DNA of 64,000 bases, taken from positions 434,001 to 498,000 of the forward strand of contig JAUKTV010000001.1 of NCBI GenBank assembly GCA_030549205.1, in the 5' to 3' direction. How positions within the stretch are numbered: position 1 is the first letter of the stretch; every line of letters begins with the position of its first letter. The stretch is from Apiosordaria backusii (taxonomy: Eukaryota; Ascomycota; Sordariomycetes; Sordariales; Lasiosphaeriaceae). Positions 55,419-64,000 of the stretch are shown one piece after another. The position numbers and the translations under genes were made by a program. Under the pieces are notes generated by a model that made no database searches, was not told where the DNA came from, and saw only the letters and a program-made list of their open reading frames with translations.

Positions 55419-58400
55419 ATGGAGGAAGCAAGCAAGACCACCTACAGGATTGGCCCGCATGAAATGTATAAACCTGCAAAGCCCCGGGCCAGCTAATTCA
55501 AACACTTCTAACAATCAAACAGACTAACAGACTCAAGTATTTCGGCCTTTTCTCGCTGGGAAGACATATGTGAGAATGACCCATCGGCTTTGCCTATTGC
55601 CAGCGAAGTCTTTGACAGCCCGAACGAGAGGCCCATCACGGAGCTCGCAGTTCTGGGACAGGCATGGAGTCAAATGGAGGATTGGGCCACATCCTGTGGA
55701 CTTCAATACCATGCAGTGGCAGAGATGGTGGAAGATGAAACCAGAGAGGCCGGAGGGGTGCAATTTTGTTGCTATGGGATGGTGAGTAGTCAACTTTTGA
55801 AACGTGTCCCTGCTTTAACTTGTGTCCACTTTGAAGTTATCTGACGCTAGATCACGACAGATCTGCCAAACTGAAGTCAAGTTGGTGGGCAACATGCTTG
55901 CCTTGATGAACGAGATCGATAACGGCCAAGAAACCCAGTCGTTTAACGTCACACAGCATGAGGCCTACTTTATGCTCATGTTCCCGCGCTCGAATCTTCT
56001 CTTTGCCCAGATTAATCAGGCTTTGTCACCAGCTCTCACGTCTCTGAAAGATCTCGGGTCTGTCGAGGTTAAGGCGTTCGCCAACACGAGACATATCCGC
56101 AGTGTCTCTTCAAAGGCAAACACCCTTGGACAGGCCAAACTACGAGTAGACGTCAACATTTACGGATCGGTAGCAGACGCCAAGGCTGTTGGTGCTCGTC
56201 TCAGCGCATCCAAAATGTTCCTCCAAGATCCGGAGTATGGCATGGATAATATTGAGTACATGAACCCTCAGTTGATTCATTTTCCCGGGTTCGAGGAGCC
56301 TACGGTGGTTGATAAGCCCCGGATGGACTTTGATACTCAGAAAAATAAGGATTTACGGCGCGTGCGTGACCAACGAGAGCTTTTTGACCAGAGACTGTCA
56401 CAAATTTACAGCGACCTCCAGCGATACCGAAAATTAAAGAGAATCGAGGGCGCGAAGAATTACAAGCTGCTTACCAACCTCTACCCGTTTGTTTATCCCC
56501 CTCCTTCTTTCCTCCCCTGTAGCACAGATTGCTAAACATTAGTTGTTATTCCTGTCCCAAAAGGCACCAGGAGGAAGCACTTAACTTCATGGAACAAAGG
56601 GAGTTCGGCCCTATGCCTGATGAGTTCTCCCTGTGGACTCCTGAGACGAGTTCATACACGAAAACACCTTTGTATGGTTACACGCCGCATTTCGATTCCA
56701 CTCTATGCCCACCTCAGCTGACGAATTATGGTGACTTACCTTAGTTACCGCCACAAGTTAACAGGGGTCGAGCATCACGGTGAAAAGCCATCTGAGTGCG
56801 GCGGTGGTATCCTCGCCGACGAAACAGGAATGGGAAAATCTTTGAGCATACTTGCTCTTATCACGTCAACGCTACAACAGGCAGCTCAATGGTCTAAAGA
56901 TGAAGCTGGGGCCTCGAGGACGTCTCGCTCCAAGGCGACATTGATCATGGTACCTTCAACACGTTCGTCTTCTTCTAACTTCCGACAGAGGCCCAGTATC
57001 TTACTGACTTTTTCCAGTCATTATGAATTCGTGGTTCAACGAGATTGAAAAGTCAGTAATTCCCTACCTGCATTCGTTAATCATTATGATAAGAAAGCTA
57101 CCTACCTAGTATGTAGTTTTGACTAACCGCACAGCAAAACATCGTTGCAATAGACACTTGGACAAGTCACTTCGAATCACAAGATACTACGGCAAAGAGC
57201 GAAACGTCGACCCTCAGATCTATCTAGACAGCGACCTGGTCTTCACAACGTATCATACAGTCGCTGCAAGTCACAAGGAAACGGATTCTAGCGCCCTGTT
57301 CCATATTGAATGGTTCAGAATTGTTCTCGATGAAGGTCGGTTACCCTCAACCTAGGTACCTTAGCCTCTCATGACACGACATAAGGTATATTACTCACAC
57401 GGGTCCATTGAACCAGCACACTTGATAAAGCGGCAAGAGACGACATTGTTTCGGGCGGCGAGTCAAATTCTTGCCAATTTCAGATGGTGTTTGACAGCAA
57501 CGCCAATTCAAAATCGGCTGGAAGAGCTTGGTTCTCTGATTGCCTTTCTGCGAATCGACCAGTTGGAGAACAAGAACATATTCAGGAATAAGATAGTGGC
57601 TCCGTTTTTGTCCGATACTGACATGGAAGTAGCACCTCGACAATTCACACTTCTCCTTGACGCGATATGCTTGAGAAGACCAAAGCACATGTTGAATCTG
57701 CCGCAAATCAAGGAACTCCCTCGCTACATCGAACTGTCAGAAGAGGAAAGGCATCGTTACGACAAAACCCTGGAGGACATGACCCATTGGATCAAAGAGA
57801 AAGCCAGTAGGCATGCAGACCGACAAGACCATTTTGGCATCTTCCAAGCTCAACTTCAGCTTCGCTTGGTTTGCAATCACGGGACATTTCAGAAGGCCTT
57901 CAGGCGCTATGGCCGGCGAGATAGACGACTTGAACGGGAGGAGTTCCTCTACGCGCTAGGAAGAAGTGCTAATGTGGACTGTTCAAGCTGTGGCATAACC
58001 ATGCCTGCCTTCGACGCTCTGGAGCCCGAGATTCGCCGTTTCGATCACGACTGCGGCCATGTCATCTGTCAAGACTGCTTTCAGTTTCAGAATGCGAGTC
58101 ACGACTCAACATCTGCAACCTCATGTTCTTTTTGCTACCGCGCTGCAAACCGCAGGGTGGTATCAGCTGCTCAGGAGTGCCAGAATACAAGCAGAGAGGA
58201 CGAGCCAGACGCTTACTTTCACCGAGTAGGGTTCTCATCGAAAATGGATGCCCTGATGAAGGACCTGGAAGGGAGTCCAGCAGGTACAAAAAGGTGCGTC
58301 ACTTTTGCAGCGTGTATTCTCCTGATTGATGCTGATGATTCACTCTGATCAAGCATTGTGTTTTCGTGCTGGACGAGAACATTGGATTTAGTTTCACAAC

Positions 58401-58930
58401 ATCTCAAACATAAGAATATACCGCATCAGAGAATTGATGGGAGACAAACTCTCACAGAACGACAGCGTAATATGGATCAGTTCATATCTGATGGCGGTAT
58501 ACCGGTCCTTCTCATGAGTACTGGTGTGGGAGCATTCGGGTATACCGCACCTTCACTCCCTTGTCTTTCAATTTGAGCCAGCTTCTAAATCACAATACTC
58601 TTGACAGACTCAACCTCACAGCGGCAAATCATGTTTACATCCTTGAGCCCCAGTGGAACCCTAGTGTCGAGAGTCAAGCGGTTGGCCGAGTTGCCCGTCT
58701 TGGTCAGAAAAAGGACGTACTCGTAACAAGGTACCTGGTTCGTGGTACGGTGGAAATTGTACGAGACAGCCCCCCAATATTGACCAAGCTACGGGTATGG
58801 ACGCTAGATTGCTGACACGAAAGTGTAAAATTAATAGCAAATGCATGCACAGCAGCTCCACAAAACTAAGCTGGCCGAAATTGGGTGGGATGCACGGCAA
58901 GTTGACGATGACATGGGAACCGGGGCATAG
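55419..58930 (+). CDS. SNF2/RAD5-like helicase-type ATPase with RING finger, 11 exons
   Basis: Raw frames look shattered, but eleven exons fit in phase to 926 residues: 55419-55465, 55523-55781, 55861-56486, 56564-56671, 56745-56962, 57018-57051, 57154-57335, 57417-58293, 58354-58539, 58608-58758 and 58838-58930. Motif I is ADETGMGKS (about residue 370). The DEAH motif (VLDEAHLIK) is rebuilt across intron 7, followed by LTATPIQNRLEEL. A C3HC4-like RING (CSSC, DCGHVICQDC, CSFC) at about residues 678-727 lies between the ATPase lobes as in RAD5/HLTF relatives. The second lobe has IVFSCWTRTLDLV, GLNLTAANHV and QAVGRVARLGQ. Such proteins remodel chromatin or DNA forks and may ubiquitylate targets. 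Exon 1 is the least certain; exons 2-11 are supported by motif continuity. Confidence 0.87.
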
Positions 58931-59076
58931 GTAAGACGGTACCTTAGGTAATTAGCCCACAATAGAGAGTCAATGGTTTCACTTAGGGCGGATGACTATC
59001 AAGTTTCATTAACTATTCAACAATACAGTACATGTAGTATTACACCGTGTTATCTAACTTCAACTGTAGTAAACCT
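58931..59076. other. Convergent spacer
   Basis: Only about 146 bases separate the stop codons of the SNF2 and xylanase genes. A GGTACCTTAGGTA element lies at 58938-58950. Confidence 0.5.
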
Positions 59077-60314
59077 TTACCACCACTTGCCAGGCTTGCC
59101 CTTCTTGGTGCCGTTCTTGAGAGCCTCCTGCACGCCATAGTAGGCGGGGTGCTTGCTCCAGTCCTCAAACCAAAGGAGGGGAGCACCCTCGCCGGGGAAG
59201 ACGTAGGGCACCCAGCTGAAGGGGTCATAGAAATCCCAGATGGTGACACCGACGCAGCCCTTGACTTGGACGCAAGCGCCGACGGCCTATTGACATGTGT
59301 TAGCATCAATAAAAGAAAGAAACGGGTAGATGAATAAATCGAGGGACATACATTCTTGTAAGCCTCCTTTTGCTGAGCAAGGTTGGTCGCGTTGGCGGGC
59401 ATCTGCAGGCGGATATCAAGCTCGGTCAGAGCAACCTCAACACCGAGCTTGGCGAAGCCCTGGATGGCGTCGATGTGCTGGTTGAGAGTAGGGGCTTGCT
59501 CAGCAACCAAGTGAGCCTGAAGACCGACACCGTCGATTCTGATCTTGGCCTTCTGGAGCATCTTGACGATGCGCTGAGTTCCCTCGGTCTTGGCGTGAGG
59601 CCACTCGAGGTTGTAATCGTTGTAGTAGAGCTTCGCCTTGGGGTCGACCTTGGCAGCGGTCGCGAAAGCGAGCTTGATGTACTCCTCGCCGAGGACGTTG
59701 TAGAAGACGGACTTGCGGTAGCTTCCGTCCTCCTCAAGTGCCTCGTTCACGACATCCCAGGCGTAGCACTGGCCCTTCCACGCCTTGGCAACGCGAGTGA
59801 CGTGGTTGACGATGACAGCGCGGAGCTCGTCCTTGGTCCAGTCGGTCTTGGCCTCAACCCAGGGGGCGAGCTGAGAGTGCCAGACGAGGGCGTGGCAGCG
59901 GAGGTACTTGCCATGCTTCTTGGCGAGGGAGGTGACAATGTTGCCCTCGGTGTAGTTGAAGACGCCCTGCTGAGGTTCGGTGAAGAGCCACTGTTGTTCA
60001 CGAGTACGTTAGCTATCAGGTCTTTTGATGGAGACCGTCAAGGTTCTACACGGCACCTTTTGTCCGTTGGTGGGTGTGGTCTGCCCGAACTCGTCCGACT
60101 TCCACATGATCTGGTCATACTTGGCATACTGAGCCTCATGGCCAGCGCGCTCACGGAAACCGGGGGAGTCGGTGGCGGCGCCGAAGTACTTGAGACCGGC
60201 CTGTCTGGCGTAGTAGTTGAGACCCTTCTCCTTCTGGCCGTGGCCGGGGGTCGGGTTGGCAGCTGCCAGAGGCAGGGCCGAGAGGAGGAGCGAGGCAGCC
60301 GTTGGGAGATGCAT
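59077..60314 (-). CDS. Endo-1,4-beta-xylanase, glycoside hydrolase family 10
   Basis: This secreted enzyme hydrolyses internal beta-1,4 bonds of xylan with retention. Exons 60057-60314, 59352-59990 and 59077-59286 (introns 66 and 65 nt, ends GTGCCG/CAG and GTATGT/TAG) encode 368 residues. A signal peptide (MHLPTAASLLLSALPLAAA) is followed by the GH10 barrel. The acid/base Glu is in WDVVNEAL (residue 169) and the nucleophile in ALTELDIR (residue 276), 107 residues apart as expected. Other family motifs are HALVWHSQ, YYNDYN and WGVTIWDF-like VTIWDFYDPFSWV. The protein ends KPGKWW, and there is no CBM1 or linker, so it is a bare catalytic domain. A CATAAAGAG element about 85 nt upstream on the coding strand may be the TATA box. 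Confidence 0.96.
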
Positions 60315-61723
60315 CTTGTCTGAGGGTGCTGGTCCTTGGGGGGGGGGAAGGATGGAGGAGAAGAAAGATGGTCGAGATACCACGGGGTCAGGAAGCCTCT
60401 TTATGGACGGACGTCAAGGTGTCATGCCATGTTTGATGGGTCGTGATGGTGATCCACTATTCTGCCCTCCACCAGGCCAGTCAATGGAACTCTGGACATC
60501 GACCCGAGTGCTATGGTCCCTTGCGGGCTCGACCGATACAACCTCGCCTCCCCTCTACCGGGAACGAGTTCCACAGAGCATGATGGCGGCATGTAGATGT
60601 TACCTAACGCGGTCGACACGGCACTTCGGGGCCGTACTCCGAACCGGGCTCGTGGGGTCTGGGCTCCGGGAGTGTGGTCATTTCGGGTTGGAGAAAAGCA
60701 TTCAGCCGGACAGGACTGGGAAGGGCATTGGAGGCCAAGGTCATGATATCCGTTGAAGCGACATGAGAAGCGAGCGGGTACACTTGGTCGGAGCGTCGCT
60801 GGCTTCCGATGCTAGCGCCCCAATGACCACGGTTGAGCGGCCGGGTAAATGCAAGGTGCAGCGGTTCGTGAATTTTGCCGTTGGAACGGGCAGACCGGTC
60901 AATGGCGCGCCGGGGGGATGGGGAAGATGTTTATTTCCACGTTGCTGGCGCGATGGGTTACGAGGAGCACTCTGCTCAGCTCTTGGCCCTGCTCGGATGG
61001 ATGATTAAAACTGCAGGAACATGTGCTAATAATACCACTCACACCAGATATCAACTTGAGAGGCTCGTTTGGTGGTTTCATGGCTTGGAGATTGGCGAGA
61101 TGGAAAACAGCCATGGTAAACATGTGTGGTCAGGGGTCAGTTCACGATCCCCTCACTGCAACCTTGGCTTTCTGGGCAAACGCGGAGGTCGCGGAGCCCC
61201 AGCCGGGGAAGACGCGCTAGAAGTTGGAGAACGTGGCATACCCACAACATATGTTGTTCTAGCATGGCGTTTTCACATGTGTCTGTCTGATCGGTGTGTC
61301 GGTGAAGAGCTCGGTGTCGTCCCAGCTCCCAGCTGTCCAGCGGGTTATCATTATGTTATCAGTGGGATCTTATCGATAAGATTAGAAAGAGTGAAGACCC
61401 TAACCCTGACGTCTGGCCCAAGCAAATCGAATGATATCATCATAGTGATGTCATTGCTGCAACTGAGACCAAGGAGTGTCCGGGCCAATCAGGGCACTCA
61501 ATGCCGCCGCCGTCGATGCCCTTCCACTGAGGACGTCATGATCCGTCTCGCACCGGTTGCAGGTGGACACGACGCAGGTGCTTGTCGATTCTTTCTCACC
61601 TTTAATACTTACTTCCCTCTTCTTTCTTTCTCTAACTTGAACAACGCAACAACTCCATCCACCTACCCTCACGACACACATCACACAACCTCCCCAAGTA
61701 ACAAACAAACAAAGTCCGCCATC
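60315..61723. other. Divergent promoter region
   Basis: The region lies between the xylanase and the mitochondrial-protein gene. A plus frame is open from about 60875 into the next gene, but its sequence before 61724 has no protein character and the ATG at 61724 has a good context. A short telobox-like CCCTAACCCT lies near 61389. No extra gene is supported. Confidence 0.5.
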
Positions 61724-62997
61724 ATGTCCTCCCGACTTTCCACCCGCATTGTGCCCCGCGCGACTCGCGTGGCTCGCACGACCAAACCCAACTCTCGTCG
61801 TTTCCAGTCCACAACCTCCTCGACCACACAAGCCGCAGCCAATGCCGCTCCCAACGGGACGATGCACTTCCTTTCCGGAGTAGCGGGGGGTATTGTTGGC
61901 GCTTGCCTCGTCTACGGCATCTACACCCTGACCCCTCGGGCAAGATGATGAAGGCGATGAACACAACCATCAAGGAGACCAATAAGAAATACGAACAGCT
62001 CGCTGCCACCCTCAAGAACAAGACTCCGTCAACCGACGAGGCGCTGGGCAAGGTCAAGGATGTTTGCTACTCGTATGCCGTCTGGGTGCCAGGAGGTCGT
62101 CAATATGTCGACGTGGTCTTCAAGGATATTGATGACATTCGTGAGGCGAACCAAGACGAGGTCGATAAGCTCGTTGCCGAGGCATACAAGGAGTTCCAGA
62201 ACATCACCGCTGCCGGCCTGAGCCTGGACGCTGCCTCTCGGAGTTGGGAGGCCCTCCAAAGATTGAGCCAGAGAATTGCCACGTTGAGCGCCAATGCGTC
62301 GGACCAATTACTCGATAACCATCCTCAGCTCAAGGAGAAGTTTGGCGGCTCTTTTGAGACGCTGAAGCAGCTGGGCTCGCAATATGGGCCCGAGGCCAAG
62401 AAGGTCGCGGACGACACTTGGAAGGAGGTGAACATCATCATCAAGGGTGGATTTACTGCCGAGAATGCCGACAAGGTGCGCAAGTTGGTCGAGGAGAAGA
62501 CACAACAGGTGCGCAAGATGGGCGACCAGGTCTGGGACAAGGGGTTGGAGAAGGCCAAGCCTTATCTTGACAAGAGCCCCGCGGTTAGAGATCTGATCAA
62601 CAACAACAAGGATGTCCTCAAGCAAGGGAACGCGTCCGAGCTCTTCTCCAAGATCCAGAGTCTGACGGAGAGCGGCGACTCTAAGAAGCTGGAGGACTAT
62701 GTGAAGCAGGCGGTGGACAAGGCCAAGCAGTCTGGGAACAAGGGCCAGAGCTGGGCTAGCTCTCTAGTGGGCGGTGGGACTGGCTTTGGAGTACTGGGCC
62801 AGTTCTTCGATTCATCATCAGAGGGCGTGACAGAGAAGGTCAAGGACAACATTGGTGTCCTGTCTGAGGTGTATAAGAAGCACTCGGATGAGGGCCAGAA
62901 GCTCTTGGAAGAGACCAAGGAGGACCTGCGCAAGTTGCTGGAGGAGAAGGCCAAGAAGGCCCAAAAGATTGCCGAGGCTGCTTCCAAGGGCAAATGA
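61724..62997 (+). pseudogene. Mitochondrial inner-membrane-type coiled-coil protein with a one-base frameshift
   Basis: The frame starting at 61724 gives MSSRLSTRIVPRATRVARTT, an Arg/Ser/Thr-rich presequence. A membrane segment (FLSGVAGGIVGACLVYGIY) follows, and the frame stops at 61948. From about 61936 the next frame continues to 62997 with a 340-residue helical, Lys/Glu-rich protein (KETNKKYEQLAATLKNKTP near its start, ending KIAEAASKGK). It includes PGGRQYVDVVFKDI and DNHPQLKEKFGGS. One extra C in the CCCC run at 61932-61935 would join the two frames as TLTPSGKMMKA. A 38-nt intron would also restore phase but would delete the second half of the membrane helix and is below normal intron size. 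I read it as an otherwise intact gene with an assembly indel or a recent mutation. The mitochondrial location is inferred from the presequence. Confidence 0.78.
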
Positions 62998-63851
62998 GCT
63001 GGTCTCAGTGAGCCGTATGGACTGGGAGAGAGCTGTAATTGTATGATAGCATGAACCTAGACTTGTGTTAATAGCCTCGAAGCCAGTAATAATATTACCT
63101 TATTATCTGAAGCACATTGGTATTTGTACCAGTATTTATCTGTACACGTTGTACACATCTCGTGTCTTTTTTGAGTTCACAGTGCCCGAGGGGAAAAGAG
63201 GTCCTCAATACTGCCTAGGTAGGCGTACGCCAATCTCACATATTCATTCCAGAGGGGCACGCGTCCAGTGGTTGCGTTTCTAAGCTTTTCAGGTCTGATG
63301 CCCTCCCCAGGTCTCATTCACGTTTTGATTGAAACCTCGGCGACTGAGCACAGTTTCCTTCATCCCTAAAGTCCTTCAAAATAAAAAGCACAACTTTCTG
63401 TTCCGAGCAATTAAACATTGCTTCGATCTCGTCGTCCGCAACTATCTCGTCAGTGACGAGGATATCATATTTGCCTTCAATTCAAAGATATGGTGAAAAT
63501 ATCTGTATCAGGGTTGTCTGTGCCATTAAGAGACCCGGGGAGTTATTTCTGCAGCTTGCACAGAGGGCGGAGGGAGGGGCGGAGGGACTCCAGCTCCCCG
63601 CATTCATCCTTTCACGGTGGTTGCATGTTAAAAGCCCGAGGTGGCCCCACCTCTCGCCAAGCATCCCGTCTGCAGTGTAAACATCATGACGACGAGTCTA
63701 CGCCAGAAAGAAGTCAGCCGCTGCAGCGTCCATGCGCTTTACATCTCCATCGCTTGGTTGACGTCCCAAATAGGTGCTCGTATCCAGTCTGTTCGATGCA
63801 AGAGCTAATCCACAGCATACTACGCCCTCCAGATACCGACCTTCCAGCAAG
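62998..63851. other. Intergenic region
   Basis: This covers the 3' region of the mitochondrial-protein gene and the upstream DNA of the last gene. An AT-rich stretch lies at about 63080-63140. No gene is recognised. Confidence 0.45.
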
Positions 63852-64000
63852 ATGGCGTACCATCCTTCCTCTCCGTCTTCCATGTCCTCGTCGGTGCCGA
63901 GCCCCACCGCGGCCGTGATGAGGCAGGCTGGTTTCTCTCCGCCCAAGAAGCGCTACATTGAGGTTCCGTCCGAGAACCTCCTCGACGTCGGCGAGACCAA
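63852..64000 (+). CDS. 5' end of an unidentified gene, truncated by the window
   Basis: Forty-nine codons are visible from the ATG at 63852 (context CAAGATGGCG). The N-terminus is Ser/Pro-rich (MAYHPSSPSSMSSSVPSP) and then PPKKRYIEVPSENLLDVG, which suggests the start of a folded domain. There is too little to assign a family. A frame open from 63490 runs through in another register and is probably a shadow. Confidence 0.55.
   Translation, partial: MAYHPSSPSSMSSSVPSPTAAVMRQAGFSPPKKRYIEVPSENLLDVGET

Noticed and set aside
55186..58900. A series of broken SNF2 fragments suggesting a pseudogene
   Set aside because: Ten introns can be placed with consistent phase and they rebuild every helicase motif, so decay is unlikely.
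60875..61723. Upstream in-frame extension of the mitochondrial protein by 283 codons
   Set aside because: The sequence before 61724 lacks protein character and codon bias, while the ATG at 61724 starts a good mitochondrial presequence.
61890..61948. A 38-nt intron (GTCTAC...GCAAG) that would restore the frame of the mitochondrial protein
   Set aside because: It is shorter than any other intron here and would delete half of the membrane helix; a homopolymer indel explains the data better.

Overview
The window is nuclear DNA of a filamentous ascomycete, most likely a sordariomycete. The evidence is short spliceosomal introns (about 50-105 nt, GTAnGT donors, CTAAC/CTGAC branch points), intergenic distances of 0.3-3 kb, GPI-anchored and secreted proteins of filamentous-fungal type, a single dual-start arginyl-tRNA synthetase, a Doa10 ubiquitin ligase, and NACHT and HeLo-like genes typical of Pezizomycotina. 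The order Sordariales is a guess from overall protein flavour. I found no tRNA, rRNA, CRISPR array or recognisable transposon. I translated, spliced and phase-checked exon joins by hand; no similarity search could be run.

Layout. 1-2500: 3' part of a secreted subtilisin-like protease. 5970-7300: secreted protein with a G-T-P-N-V-P repeat and a strange all-aliphatic/Asp C-terminus. 8286-10016: multi-pass membrane protein. 10305-10974 (-): small four-helix membrane protein. 11609-13867 (-): two GPI-anchor candidates, the second a BIM1/X325-type copper-binding protein. 15725-17711: ferric/cupric reductase. 18043-20319: arginyl-tRNA synthetase with a 7-nt last exon. 23289-25391 and 26552-28033: a cytochrome P450 and a bicovalent-flavin oxidase, a possible small metabolic pair without a backbone synthase. 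28440-30130: two unrecognised genes. 31260-35187 (-): large Ala/Ser-rich membrane-anchored protein. 36713-42139: Doa10-type RING-CH E3 ligase. 42563-44226 (-): TDT-family transporter with a C-terminal frameshift.

47126-58930 is the most interesting block. It holds a HeLo-like/pseudokinase/trypsin-like fusion, a convergent NACHT NLR-like protein with a DUF7708-type N-terminus and C2H2 fingers, and a divergently transcribed SNF2/RAD5-like ATPase that shares a 411-bp promoter with the NLR. The NLR and the ATPase look broken in raw reading frames, but each becomes one intact protein once introns are placed (5 and 11 exons). This looks like a nonself-recognition or immunity-type island, which is inference.

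59077-60314 (-): secreted GH10 xylanase. 61724-62997: mitochondrial inner-membrane-type protein interrupted by a one-base frameshift. 63852-64000: 5' end of an unidentified gene.

Themes. Metal handling (copper-binding GPI protein next to a ferric/cupric reductase), plant-polymer and protein degradation (xylanase, subtilase), ER quality control (Doa10), and the immunity-like island. Two frameshifts, each cured by one extra base in a short homopolymer, suggest assembly errors as readily as real mutations.
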